A DNA stretch of 64,000 nucleotides from Saprospiraceae bacterium (GTDB lineage: Bacteria > Bacteroidota > Bacteroidia > Chitinophagales > Saprospiraceae): assembly GCA_020627535.1 (NCBI GenBank), contig JAHDGU010000009.1:1-64000 (forward strand), read 5' to 3'. The translations under genes and the position numbers were made by a program. The notes below the pieces were generated by a model. The model saw only the letters and a program-made list of their open reading frames with translations. It had not been told where the DNA came from and did no database searches. Shown here one piece after another: positions 17,888 through 26,857 of this stretch (position 1 is its first letter; each line of letters opens with the position of its first letter).

Positions 17888-20557
17888 GTGATCCCTACAT
17901 CTAGAATTGCTTGGTGTCAGTTCTTACTCTGTTCGATGCTATGTGACTTGTGCCCTCTTTATGCTCAGTCTGTGATATACGTCGATGCATCGATGACTGC
18001 GAGCGGCGATGGATCGAGCTGGTCTGAGGCCATTGCCGAATTTCAGGTCGCTATTGATGTAGCGAGCGAAGGAGATACCATCTGGGTCAGATCAGGTATC
18101 TACAGACCCAGTCAGGATAGCCGTGATAGTAGTTATATCATCGATAAGTCTCTTCACGTCTATGGAGGTTTTATTGGTACTGAGTCACATCTTGCGGAGC
18201 GGCCCGAAGGCGGGCTATCAGTTTTCGACTCTGAACTAGGCAATCCAGACTCATTGTCTGACAATCGATACACCATGCTTTTGCTGCAAGATGCCGACCA
18301 GCTCGTTCTCGACGGATTCCACTTCGTCGGTGGTCATGCAGGGGGAAGTCCTCCAGGAGAATTGTATAAGCTGAATCGAGCGGTAGGCTCGGCGATCATG
18401 ATCCAAGGATCTTCTCTCACGACAGGAGAAATATCTATACAGAATTGCGACTTTCAAGATCAGTGGAATGTCTCAGGAGGCTGTATCTACATGCGCGAGG
18501 GTGACTACAATAGGATTGGATTGGAGAACTGTTCTTTCAGGACCTGTGGCTCTCAGAACTCTACCATCTTCACGGCGTTTTCCGTAGCTAATAGTCTTGA
18601 GTTCGTTAGTTTGGATATTGATTCTTGCAGTCTTGGGTTTTATGGACTTTTTAGAATCATAGCCACGAGTGATACATTTCATTTTGACATGGTAGACAGC
18701 AAAGTGAAGTTGAGAATTGACTCCTTAAGTCAGTTCGCATTGAGTAGCCTTCCCCAAAGCTCTTTCCCGGCTAGATGGTTGTTTAGAAATAATGTTTTTG
18801 AGACTTATTTACAATCCAATACGACTAATCCGATCTTTTTGGCATCTCTAGAGAGAGTTTATTCTTCAAGTGATATGGATCTACGATTTATAGAGAACCA
18901 TTTTTATTCTGAACAAGAGAATACTAGTCGTTGGGACCAGATTTTCAGAAATTTTGAAAGTTTCCATTCTGTCACAATGGGATCAAACCACTTTGAAGGT
19001 ATTGAAACGGAAGACTTCTTTTTTCCAGGTGATCTTGGCAATTTGTATATAGCAAATAATAGATTTAAGGACAATACATGGTTCAATTTTTTGAGGCGAA
19101 ATGGTGCTAGAACAGTTGTCTCAAACAATGCACTGGTTTCTAATGAGCAATTGGATTCATTTACGACTGCGAGTCAAGTTTTACCTCTCATTAGGCTCTG
19201 GGGAGGTGACATCAGCTTTGTCAACAATGTCCTCTATGACAATAAGACCATCTGGACAGATACTCTCGGCGGAGAACATCAGAGTCATGTCATACTCTCT
19301 GTCCTCGATAGTCAAGTGCTCATCCGCAACAATGTCCTCATAGATCAACAAGGTGAATGGATCAGACATGATAGCTCTACCATCCAGACTGGTGAGTTTC
19401 CTGATTGGGAGTTTGAAAGAGTCCTTCTAGGATATGTAGATTCTCTAGACAACATCGATATGGACAGTGCATCGGCGCTGTACTTCGACGATATAGTGAC
19501 CAGCAGGCTGCGATCATGTAGTCCTCTCATCGATGCAGGATATCCCATAGAGGTATCAGAGATAGATTTTTATGGTAACCCGCGTGTGGTGAGGGAGATC
19601 ATCGATATTGGCCCAGAGGAAGTGCAGTTTCCACTTGGCCTGGCGATCGACTCGATAGAGCATGCGTGCTACAGTGGACAGACAGGAGAGATACATCTAG
19701 ACTATTCTGGTATTGCACCTATCGAGCTGACGTGGACGTCTGGCTCCAACTCAGGAGATTCATTTGATCAGTTGGATTCTGGTCTGTACACGATCGTGAT
19801 CCGAGATGCAAGCGACTGTCGGGATACCGTGATGACCGAGCTCTTGTTTTCTGAAGAATTGCTTTTTGACAATCTATCGATCAAGCTGCCTGAGTGTCAC
19901 GATGATGCCAATGGATCGCTGTTCTTCAAGCTGGAGGGAGGAGTCTTGCCTTATGAGTATGTCTGGTCTGATGGGAGTATGGACGAAGCAGCCGATAGTC
20001 TGTTAGCCGGTGATTACAGCCTGAGGGTGACTGATTCTATTGGTTGCATCTATCTTTCTGATATCATCACATTGGATAATCCTCCAGAGCTCCTATTGGA
20101 CTCTGCAGTTATCACTCACGCAAGTGCTGGTGAGCTAGGCCAGATTGAGCTATTTGTATCAGGAGGTATTGGTGAATACTCTTATGATTGGAGTCATGGT
20201 GATAGTACTAGGATTACAGAAGGCCTGTCTGTAGACGAGTATGAGGTGACCGTCACAGACGAGAACAACTGTTCTCAGATCTTCGGACCCTGGGAGATTG
20301 ATAATAACAGTAACACCTCAGATGGATTTGAAGATTTAGAAGTCAAAGTAGTACCCAATCCTACCACTGACTTTATCAGCATTGGCTCCAATCGCTGGCG
20401 AGCCATGATCATCTATGATGCTCTAGGCAGAGTGGTTCATTCTACTACGGCAGTTGACGATCAGCTCGATGTATCTGAGTACCCAAGTGGTAGCTATCTC
20501 CTCAGTCTCATGACGCCAGAAGGCAAATGGATTACGGTAAGATTTATCAAGTTATAG
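17888..20557 (+). CDS. Secreted beta-helix protein with SprB-like repeats and T9SS sorting domain
   Basis: An 889-residue exported protein starting at GTG 17888; its N-terminus is a signal peptide ending P-L-Y-A-Q-S. Residues 30-560 have the right-handed parallel beta-helix layout of polymorphic outer-surface proteins (opening Y-V-D-A-S, W-V-R-S-G-I-Y-R-P, then repeated N-N-x-x turns). Residues 590-810 hold three SprB-type repeats, each centred on G-x-x-x-Y-x-W-S/T-x-G and ending Y-x-V-x-V-T-D. A type A sorting domain (V-V-P-N-P-T-T-D-F near residue 820) ends the chain. The role is probably surface adhesion or polysaccharide binding. The part encoded at about 18600-19180 looks more AT-rich than both flanks. 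Confidence 0.9.
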   Translation: MIPTSRIAWCQFLLCSMLCDLCPLYAQSVIYVDASMTASGDGSSWSEAIAEFQVAIDVASEGDTIWVRSGIYRPSQDSRDSSYIIDKSLHVYGGFIGTESHLAERPEGGLSVFDSELGNPDSLSDNRYTMLLLQDADQLVLDGFHFVGGHAGGSPPGELYKLNRAVGSAIMIQGSSLTTGEISIQNCDFQDQWNVSGGCIYMREGDYNRIGLENCSFRTCGSQNSTIFTAFSVANSLEFVSLDIDSCSLGFYGLFRIIATSDTFHFDMVDSKVKLRIDSLSQFALSSLPQSSFPARWLFRNNVFETYLQSNTTNPIFLASLERVYSSSDMDLRFIENHFYSEQENTSRWDQIFRNFESFHSVTMGSNHFEGIETEDFFFPGDLGNLYIANNRFKDNTWFNFLRRNGARTVVSNNALVSNEQLDSFTTASQVLPLIRLWGGDISFVNNVLYDNKTIWTDTLGGEHQSHVILSVLDSQVLIRNNVLIDQQGEWIRHDSSTIQTGEFPDWEFERVLLGYVDSLDNIDMDSASALYFDDIVTSRLRSCSPLIDAGYPIEVSEIDFYGNPRVVREIIDIGPEEVQFPLGLAIDSIEHACYSGQTGEIHLDYSGIAPIELTWTSGSNSGDSFDQLDSGLYTIVIRDASDCRDTVMTELLFSEELLFDNLSIKLPECHDDANGSLFFKLEGGVLPYEYVWSDGSMDEAADSLLAGDYSLRVTDSIGCIYLSDIITLDNPPELLLDSAVITHASAGELGQIELFVSGGIGEYSYDWSHGDSTRITEGLSVDEYEVTVTDENNCSQIFGPWEIDNNSNTSDGFEDLEVKVVPNPTTDFISIGSNRWRAMIIYDALGRVVHSTTAVDDQLDVSEYPSGSYLLSLMTPEGKWITVRFIKL

Positions 20558-20599
20558 AAGCAGCACTCTAAAAGTTTTATTAAATCAAGCTTGGACTGA

Positions 20600-20625
20600 T
20601 TTGCAATGTGGACTTTTGGGTTCTA
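20600..20625 (+). promoter_or_regulatory. Possible promoter of the DUF4197 gene
   Basis: TTTG at 20600-20603 is followed after 20 bp by TA at 20624-20625. The -33 context CTGATTTGCA is the same as in the two lipoprotein promoters near 30612 and 31541, but the -7 part (TAGACTCG) is poor. Confidence 0.3.
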
Positions 20626-20647
20626 GACTCGAATAAATACTAGAGAC

Positions 20648-21367
20648 ATGATCAAGATGCAACGCATATTCCTATCCTTTTTGGCCTTGAGCCTGATGAT
20701 GACAGCTATCAGCTGCAAGACACTAGAAGAAATCGTAGAGACCGTCACCGAGGAGCCGCTCACCACGGCAGAGGTCGCCAAAGGTCTCAAGCTTGCCCTA
20801 GAGCTAGGCGTCGGTGAAGGATCAGAAAAGCTCAGCTTGGTAGATGGGTACTTCAAGAGTCCGTACAAAATCTTACTGCCAGAAGAGACCGAGAAGGTGA
20901 TCGACAAACTGAAGATCGTCCCAGGCTTCTCAGACCTGGAGGAGAAACTCACTCTGAGACTCAACCGTGCAGCGGAAGATGCCGCCAAGAGTGCCAAGCC
21001 TATCTTCGTCGATGCCATCAAGGGTATGACCTTCGATGATGCGATGAATATCCTCATGGGTGACAAAGATGCTGCGACCACCTACCTGCATGGCCGCACT
21101 TATGACGCACTATTCTCAGAGTTTCAGCCAGTGATCCTCAATAGCCTCGAGCAAGTCTACGCTCAGCAGCTATGGGAAGAGGCAAGTACGGCCTACAACA
21201 AGATTCCATTCGTCAATAAGGTGGATACCAAGCTCGACAGTCATGTGACCAATAAAGCCCTAGTCGGCATGTTTGGCATGGTCGAGACGGAGGAGCGCGC
21301 GATCAGAGCGGATGTCTCCAAAAGGACCAACGACCTGCTCAAGAAGGTTTTCGGAGCACAGGATTAG
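20648..21367 (+). CDS. DUF4197 lipoprotein
   Basis: A 239-residue protein with a lipoprotein signal peptide (lipobox A-I-S-C, Cys near residue 24) and a full DUF4197 domain: T-T-A-E-V-A-K-G-L-K-x-A-L-E-x-G near the start, Y-F-K-S-P-Y-K-I-L-L-P, then N-R-A-A-E-D-A-A-K-x-A-K-P-I-F and G-D-x-D-A-A-T-x-Y-L. The family is alpha-helical, periplasm or outer-membrane facing and of unknown function. It is followed by a small membrane protein gene after 21 bp. Confidence 0.9.
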   Translation: MIKMQRIFLSFLALSLMMTAISCKTLEEIVETVTEEPLTTAEVAKGLKLALELGVGEGSEKLSLVDGYFKSPYKILLPEETEKVIDKLKIVPGFSDLEEKLTLRLNRAAEDAAKSAKPIFVDAIKGMTFDDAMNILMGDKDAATTYLHGRTYDALFSEFQPVILNSLEQVYAQQLWEEASTAYNKIPFVNKVDTKLDSHVTNKALVGMFGMVETEERAIRADVSKRTNDLLKKVFGAQD

Positions 21368-21376
21368 AGGAGAAAT

Positions 21377-21384
21377 TACCTTTG
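21377..21384 (+). promoter_or_regulatory. -7 element directly before the start codon at 21389
   Basis: TACCTTTG, an exact TAnnTTTG match, ends 4 bases before the ATG. If used, the mRNA would be leaderless or nearly so. No clear -33 TTTG at 20 bp. Confidence 0.45.
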
Positions 21385-21388
21385 CCCC

Positions 21389-21850
21389 ATGGATAAGCGC
21401 AAGTGGGGATTGGAACTGATCTGGTGGTTTGCTACAGGCATTGTGATCCTGCTGCTCATGTTACCCATCATGAAGGGTACGGTGGATTTTGGATTTTATC
21501 GCCTGAGTATCTTATACATCATTGCTTTCGTGACCTTCACGCGCTGGATCTTCTTGTGGAAGACGCATCCGCTGGCTAGGTCACGAGCATTCCGATACAT
21601 TGTACTCATTGCATGCATCCCGATCTTCATCTACGCGATCGGTGGCCTCAATGATTTTCAGATTTATCTAGATGACTATGGGCTCAATGAGTTTGTCAAG
21701 GATCAAGACCTTAAAAGCCAACGAAAACTCACCAAGTATGTGCAGAATCTGATCATCTTCTTTGGCGTGGGTACTGTCATCACTGCCATCGCTTTGCCCT
21801 TGAGGATGCTGATATCCAACTGGAGACAAAAAAATAAAGGAACAGTCTAG
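21389..21850 (+). CDS. Four-helix membrane protein, unknown
   Basis: A 153-residue protein with hydrophobic segments at about residues 10-27, 38-52, 68-85 and 120-140, and a short acidic loop between the third and fourth. It ends in a basic tail (N-W-R-Q-K-N-K-G). I do not recognise the family. It sits between the DUF4197 lipoprotein and the AhpD-like gene (10 bp gap), all rightward, so the three may form a unit; a TACCTTTG element just upstream may also give it its own transcript. Confidence 0.7.
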   Translation: MDKRKWGLELIWWFATGIVILLLMLPIMKGTVDFGFYRLSILYIIAFVTFTRWIFLWKTHPLARSRAFRYIVLIACIPIFIYAIGGLNDFQIYLDDYGLNEFVKDQDLKSQRKLTKYVQNLIIFFGVGTVITAIALPLRMLISNWRQKNKGTV

Positions 21851-21860
21851 ACCTATAGCT

Positions 21861-22205
21861 ATGGACCCAATGATCCAAGAATTTGATACCTATCGCGCAC
21901 GCATGAATGAGCGAATCTTTGCCGAGAGCAATCGTGTCATCAAGCGATTTTTCAATCTAGATAGCCAGACCTATGAGGCTGGTCACCTTCCGGTAAAGAC
22001 CAAAGAGATGCTCGGCCTAGTCGCATCCATGGTCCTACGCTGTGATGACTGCATCAAATATCACGTCGGCAAATGCCATGAAGAGGGTGTGACGCAGGAT
22101 GAGTTGATGGAAGTGTTTTCTGTAGGACTTGTTGTGGGCGGTAGTATTGTCATCCCACATCTGCGCAGAGCCGTGGAGTACTGGGATGCGCTGCAGGAAG
22201 CTTAG
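21861..22205 (+). CDS. Carboxymuconolactone decarboxylase / AhpD-like protein
   Basis: A 114-residue protein of the CMD fold. It carries the peroxidatic pattern C-D-D-C-I-K-Y-H (C-x-x-C-x-x-x-H, residues 54-61), preceded by P-V-K-T-K-E-M-L-G-L-V-A-S and followed by G-V-T-Q-D-E-L-M-E-V. Members with both Cys and the His usually act as thiol-dependent peroxidase or disulfide reductase partners; a true decarboxylase role is unlikely. It lies 48 bp before the helicase gene. Confidence 0.9.
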   Translation: MDPMIQEFDTYRARMNERIFAESNRVIKRFFNLDSQTYEAGHLPVKTKEMLGLVASMVLRCDDCIKYHVGKCHEEGVTQDELMEVFSVGLVVGGSIVIPHLRRAVEYWDALQEA

Positions 22206-22253
22206 ACAGATCCATATAAACTATCTATATATGTAGACCTTTACATCTACTCT

Positions 22254-24515
22254 ATGGTAGACTATCTCAATACGCTCAATCCTGTCCAGCGACAAGCTGT
22301 AGAATGCATCGATGGACCAGTCATGGTCATCGCGGGACCTGGATCTGGTAAGACGCGGGTGCTCACTTATCGCGTGGCACACCTCATGCGCAGTGGGATT
22401 GCACCATGGAATATCCTCTGCCTCACCTTTACCAATAAGGCTGCACGCGAGATGAAGGAGCGGATTGAGACAGTCGTAGGTATTGATGTCCGCAAGGTCT
22501 GGGCAGGTACCTTTCACAGCATCTTCGCGCGGATCCTCCGCATCGAGTCGCCCAAGCTCGGCTACCCGAGTGACTTCACGATCTATGACACAGATGATAC
22601 CAAGAGCGTCATCTCTGAGATCATCCAGACGATGGGTCTCGACAAGAAAAACTACAATCCCAACAATGTCAGGTCGCGCATATCAGCAGCCAAGAGCAAT
22701 CTGATTACGCCCAAGATGTACGCGCAAAATAGCGAGCTCATCGACTATGATCGGATGAATCGCATGCCTATGATCTACAAGATCTACGAGCGATATGCGC
22801 ACAAGTGCTTTCGCGCTGGAGCCATGGACTTCGATGATCTGCTGCTGCAGATGTATCGCCTGCTCTATGAGAACAAGGACAATGTCAAGCAGAAGTATCA
22901 GCATGCTTTCCGATATGTGCTGGTAGATGAGTTTCAGGATACCAACTACTTGCAGTACGCCATCATCAAGGAACTGGTTAACTATCCAGGTAGCCCTGAG
23001 AATATCTGTGTCGTCGGTGATGACGCGCAGAGCATCTACAGTTTCCGAGGAGCTACGATTGAAAATATCCTGCAATTTGAATCGGATTTTCCTGCGACGC
23101 AGACCTTCAAACTAGAGCAGAACTACCGGAGCACAGATCCTATCATACATGCGGCCAATCAACTCATCACGCACAATCGCAATCAGATACAGAAGAAGAT
23201 CTGGACAGAAAATGAGGGCGGCTCTAAGATCAAGATCCTTCAGATCTTATCTGATACAGAAGAAGGTCGCCGTGTGGCTGATCTCATCCTGGAGCAGAAG
23301 AATCGCAATCACATCACCAATCGTGACTTCGCCATTCTCTACAGGACCAATGCACAGTCTCGTGTCTTTGAGGAGCATCTAAGAAGGAATAATATAGCCT
23401 ACAAGGTCTTCGGTGGGCTCTCATTTTACCAGCGCAAGGAGGTCAAAGATCTCTTGGCCTATCTCAGACTTGCCGTCAATCCCAAGGATGATGAGGCCCT
23501 CAAGCGGGTGATTAACTATCCTCGTCGAGGTATCGGAAAGAAATCAGTTGAGAATCTCATAGATCAAGCCACCGAGTCGGATCAGAGTATCTGGGACATG
23601 CTTCACAATGGCAATATCAAAGGAAGATCTGCACGCATGATCGAGCAGTTTTCTCAGATGATCGGTTCATTTGGCCGAAAGGCTTCTGAGCAAGATGCAT
23701 ACACTACAGCGATGCATATCGCCAAGCACTCTGGTGTCCTAGCAGCCATGCGCGAAGACACCAGTATGGAAGGTATCGGACGCCTCCAAAACCTCACGGC
23801 ACTTCTCGATGGTATTAAAGAGTTTATCGATGCAGACGAGGCAGAGGACATAGGAGATGTGCAGGACAAGACGCTGAGCAGTTACCTGCAAAATATCGCC
23901 TTGCTCACAGATTTTGATACGAGTGAAGAAAGTACAGACTATGTGAGCTTGATGTCTGTACATGCTGCCAAGGGACTAGAATTTGAAAGCGTCTTTGTGG
24001 TTGGGATGGAAGAGAATCTGTTCCCAAGTTTTATGGCCATGTCCGATCCCAATCAGCTTGATGAGGAGCGAAGACTCTTCTATGTGGCGATCACAAGAGC
24101 CAAAAAACTGCTTTGTCTGAGCTTTGCCAAGACGCGCTATCAATACGGCCAGGTCCGATTCAATGATCCTAGCAGGTTCCTCAAGGAAATCCCGGAGGAG
24201 TGCTTCGATACAGTGATCAATCTCGGTCAACAGACCAATGGCTTGCCCTCCGAGCCTAAGAGACTCCGAAGGATCGCACCACTTCCCAAGCCCAAGCTAC
24301 CCAAGCTGGACATCGATGTGTCAGACTTTAGGCCAAGTCCGAGTCATACGATCAAGGAAGGTATGACTGTGCTCCATCTTAAATTTGGAAAAGGTGAGGT
24401 GCAAAAGATCGAGGGCAACAATGCCAACAAAGTAGCGACGATCCACTTCTCGCAGATTGATAATCCGAGTAGGAAGATCATGCTCAAGTTTGCCAAGTTG
24501 CAGATATTGGAGTAG
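22254..24515 (+). CDS. pcrA: UvrD/PcrA-type ATP-dependent DNA helicase
   Basis: A 753-residue superfamily 1A helicase. The Q-motif L-N-P-V-Q-R-Q-A-V precedes Walker A A-G-P-G-S-G-K-T (near 26-33). Further motifs: T-F-T-N-K-A-A-R-E-M (Ia), V-D-E-F-Q-D-T-N (Walker B), V-V-G-D-D-A-Q-S-I-Y (III), Q-N-Y-R-S (IV), V-S-L-M-S-V-H-A-A-K-G-L-E-F (V) and V-A-I-T-R-A (VI). The C-terminal tail with G-M-T-V-L-H-L-K-F-G-K-G-E-V is the Tudor-like RNAP-binding segment found in PcrA/UvrD. It unwinds DNA in excision repair, replication restart and transcription-coupled repair. Confidence 0.93.
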   Translation: MVDYLNTLNPVQRQAVECIDGPVMVIAGPGSGKTRVLTYRVAHLMRSGIAPWNILCLTFTNKAAREMKERIETVVGIDVRKVWAGTFHSIFARILRIESPKLGYPSDFTIYDTDDTKSVISEIIQTMGLDKKNYNPNNVRSRISAAKSNLITPKMYAQNSELIDYDRMNRMPMIYKIYERYAHKCFRAGAMDFDDLLLQMYRLLYENKDNVKQKYQHAFRYVLVDEFQDTNYLQYAIIKELVNYPGSPENICVVGDDAQSIYSFRGATIENILQFESDFPATQTFKLEQNYRSTDPIIHAANQLITHNRNQIQKKIWTENEGGSKIKILQILSDTEEGRRVADLILEQKNRNHITNRDFAILYRTNAQSRVFEEHLRRNNIAYKVFGGLSFYQRKEVKDLLAYLRLAVNPKDDEALKRVINYPRRGIGKKSVENLIDQATESDQSIWDMLHNGNIKGRSARMIEQFSQMIGSFGRKASEQDAYTTAMHIAKHSGVLAAMREDTSMEGIGRLQNLTALLDGIKEFIDADEAEDIGDVQDKTLSSYLQNIALLTDFDTSEESTDYVSLMSVHAAKGLEFESVFVVGMEENLFPSFMAMSDPNQLDEERRLFYVAITRAKKLLCLSFAKTRYQYGQVRFNDPSRFLKEIPEECFDTVINLGQQTNGLPSEPKRLRRIAPLPKPKLPKLDIDVSDFRPSPSHTIKEGMTVLHLKFGKGEVQKIEGNNANKVATIHFSQIDNPSRKIMLKFAKLQILE

Positions 24516-24777
24516 GGGCGGAGCACTTGCACCTTTCCATTAAGAAAGAAAGTACCCAAGAGCTGATGCCTCGCACAGATTCCGCGGTCTGAACTCCCCA
24601 ACCCCTCTTCAACGAAGGGCCAAATTAGATTGAAGAGTCATATCTGTCTTTCTTATTTGCCATGAGCTTGTTTCAAATTGATTGACGTTTAAACCTCGTG
24701 TCCTTCCCTTCTCGAGGGGAAGGTGCCGAAGGCAGATGGGGTTTGGACCAGTAGGTATTGACCAACTCGCTCCTCCC
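24516..24777. other. Intergenic region with repeat-like palindrome
   Basis: About 260 bp with no convincing ORF. It holds a 22 bp near-perfect hairpin (24702-24723, CCTTCCC arm against GGGAAGG) followed by GTGCCGAAGGC (a GCC-GAA-GGC mini-hairpin). This combination looks like a fragment of the G/C-rich dispersed intergenic repeats seen in several Bacteroidota genomes. An upstream part, cccaacccctcttcaacgaa near 24597, has the same flavour. No second copy is present in this window. Confidence 0.5.
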
Positions 24778-24785
24778 TACCTTTG
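24778..24785 (+). promoter_or_regulatory. queG promoter -7 element
   Basis: TACCTTTG exact match, with a TTG (within tattgacc) near 24758-24760 about 17 bp upstream. It ends 7 bases before the GTG start at 24793, implying a leaderless or very short-leader transcript. Confidence 0.55.
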
Positions 24786-24792
24786 ATTCGCC

Positions 24793-25722
24793 GTGCACAA
24801 CCACGCTCATATCAAGCGATCTCAAGAGATCAAGACCATTGCCACGGAGCTAGGCTTCTCTACCTGCGGAATCGCAAGAGCGGAGAAGCTGGATGATGAG
24901 GCTCGGAAACTAGAAGAGTGGCTTCGTAGAGATTATCACGGTCAGATGTCCTACATGGCCAATCACTTTGACCTGCGGATTGATCCCACCAAGTTGGTGC
25001 CTGGCGCCAAGACCGTCATCTGTCTCAGCTATAACTACTATCCAACTTCTGATGAGTGCGAGGATGGTCCCAAGGTGGCTCGCTACGCTTATGGTAGAGA
25101 TTACCACAAAGTCATCAAACGGAAGCTCAAGACATTTTGGTCACGGCTGCAGGGGACTTATGGAGAGATAGACGGACGGTACTTTGTTGATAGCGGCCCG
25201 GTGATGGAGCGCGTCTGGGCGGAGCGAGCTGGGCTTGGGTGGCGTGGAAAAAACACTTTGCTGATTCATCCCAAGCAAGGCAGTTATTACTTTTTGGCAG
25301 TCATCATATCAGATCTAGACGCAAGTCCAGATGACCCGATCAGAGATCACTGTGGGACTTGTCGTAGATGCATAGATGCCTGCCCGACAGGTGCCTTCTC
25401 CGATGATGGGTACATACTTGATGCCTCTAAGTGCATCTCATATCTCACCATCGAGCTCAAGTCGGAGATTCCCGACGAGTTCCGCGGTAAGATGGAGGAC
25501 TGGGTCTTTGGATGTGACATTTGCCAGGAAGTCTGTCCATGGAATCGCTTCGCTGAGCCACATCAAGAGCAGGACTTCGAGCCGCGAAGACATGTCACCG
25601 GGATGTCAAGAGAGGACTGGCGCTCGATGGACGAACTCAGCTTTGAGCAAACCTTGGCAGGCACACCGCTCATGAGGGCTGGATTTCAGAAGATCAGAGA
25701 CAATCTCAATTTTTTAGATTGA
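24793..25722 (+). CDS. queG: Epoxyqueuosine reductase
   Basis: A 309-residue cobalamin- and 4Fe-4S-dependent enzyme that makes the last step of queuosine synthesis in tRNA. The family opening E-L-G-F-S-T-C-G-I-A-R-A is at residues 18-29. The two cluster motifs are C-G-T-C-R-R-C-I-D-A-C-P (near 190) and C-D-I-C-Q-E-V-C-P-W-N (near 240). The GTG start is chosen because no ATG lies between it and the conserved domain. The gene is preceded by an exact -7 promoter element and a non-coding spacer, so it starts its own transcript. Confidence 0.94.
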   Translation: MHNHAHIKRSQEIKTIATELGFSTCGIARAEKLDDEARKLEEWLRRDYHGQMSYMANHFDLRIDPTKLVPGAKTVICLSYNYYPTSDECEDGPKVARYAYGRDYHKVIKRKLKTFWSRLQGTYGEIDGRYFVDSGPVMERVWAERAGLGWRGKNTLLIHPKQGSYYFLAVIISDLDASPDDPIRDHCGTCRRCIDACPTGAFSDDGYILDASKCISYLTIELKSEIPDEFRGKMEDWVFGCDICQEVCPWNRFAEPHQEQDFEPRRHVTGMSREDWRSMDELSFEQTLAGTPLMRAGFQKIRDNLNFLD

Positions 25723-25750
25723 CTATCTTTCGGATGAATTCAATCAATTG

Positions 25751-26851
25751 ATGAGAAGAAGATACATCGTTGGACTCCTAGGCTTTGCGGTCTTATGCTT
25801 GATCGTGTACTTCTTCGGAGATATTGTGGCCTACGTACTCATCGCGTGGGTACTGAGTCTACTTGGTGCACCCATGGTAGATTTCATGTGCAATAAGCTT
25901 CGCTACAAAAAGTTTCGGATCGGTCGGAGCGTCGCAGCGGTATTGACCATCATCATCATGTTTGGTCTGTTTTACGCTCTGTTGAGGGCTTTTGTACCCT
26001 TGATTCTCGAGCAGTTTGGCAATCTTGCCAGTCTAGATTTCAAGAATATCGGTGTCACGCTTGAGCGTGAGTTCAATATCACGGAGAAGTTGCAGTCGAT
26101 AGGTGTAGACCTCTCTGAAAGGTCGGCCGGAGATCAGATTGCCGAGGCTGCCGCCAAATGGTTTGATCCTAGTAAGATTGGCCAATATCTCGGAGAGGCG
26201 GTAGGCGTCGCAGGTAATATTGTCATTGGCCTGTTCAGCGTCATTTTTGTGCTATTTTTCTTCCTACGAGAGCAAGATCTGTTGATCAACTTTATTCGCT
26301 CCATCATCCCCAATGAGTACGAGGAGCAGGCCGCAGTTGCTATGGACCGTACGGCCAATCTTCTTCGCCGCTATTTCTTTGGAATAGGGTTTCAAGTGAC
26401 CGTGATCACCATTTTGGTCAGTCTAGCACTGAGCCTTTTTGGTGTGCAAAATGCTCTGCTGATTGGATTTTTCGCTGCCTTGATCAATACCATTCCTTAT
26501 CTAGGGCCCATCATCGGTGCCAGTTTTGCAGTATTTGTTACTCTGAGTAGTCATCTGGACTATGACTTCATGACAGAAATGCTTCCGCTCATCTTGAAGA
26601 TTCTAGGAGTGTTTGCAGTCATGCAGATGCTGGACAACTTTATCCTTCAGCCATACATCTTTAGCAATAGTGTGATGGCACACCCGATGGAGATTTTCAT
26701 AGTGATTTTGGTGGGTGGTCGTATTGGAGGTATCGCAGGTATGATATTGGCGATTCCAGCATACACAGTTTTCCGCGTGATAGCTTCTGTGTTTTTGAGT
26801 GAATTCAAGATCGTCCAGAGCTTGACCAACAATCTTAATCAGACAGAGTAG
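25751..26851 (+). CDS. AI-2E family transporter
   Basis: A 366-residue membrane protein with about eight helices and the family layout: two N-terminal hairpins, a soluble domain between about residues 90 and 150, then the conserved G-F-F-A-A-L-I-N-T-I-P-Y-L-G-P-I-I-G stretch and the late P-M-E-I-F-I-V-I-L-V-G-G. Members export small molecules or act as Na+/H+ antiporters; AI-2 transport itself is not general for the family. The ATG at 25751 is preferred over the TTG right before it. A TATCTTTC sequence near 25727 may be its -7 element. Confidence 0.85.
   Translation: MRRRYIVGLLGFAVLCLIVYFFGDIVAYVLIAWVLSLLGAPMVDFMCNKLRYKKFRIGRSVAAVLTIIIMFGLFYALLRAFVPLILEQFGNLASLDFKNIGVTLEREFNITEKLQSIGVDLSERSAGDQIAEAAAKWFDPSKIGQYLGEAVGVAGNIVIGLFSVIFVLFFFLREQDLLINFIRSIIPNEYEEQAAVAMDRTANLLRRYFFGIGFQVTVITILVSLALSLFGVQNALLIGFFAALINTIPYLGPIIGASFAVFVTLSSHLDYDFMTEMLPLILKILGVFAVMQMLDNFILQPYIFSNSVMAHPMEIFIVILVGGRIGGIAGMILAIPAYTVFRVIASVFLSEFKIVQSLTNNLNQTE
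26146..26158 (-). repeat. T-tract mini-hairpin motif
   Basis: Minus strand TTT-GGC-GGCA-GCC, antisense inside the AI-2E transporter gene. The T run is short. Confidence 0.45.
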
Positions 26852-26857
26852 GTAGCC

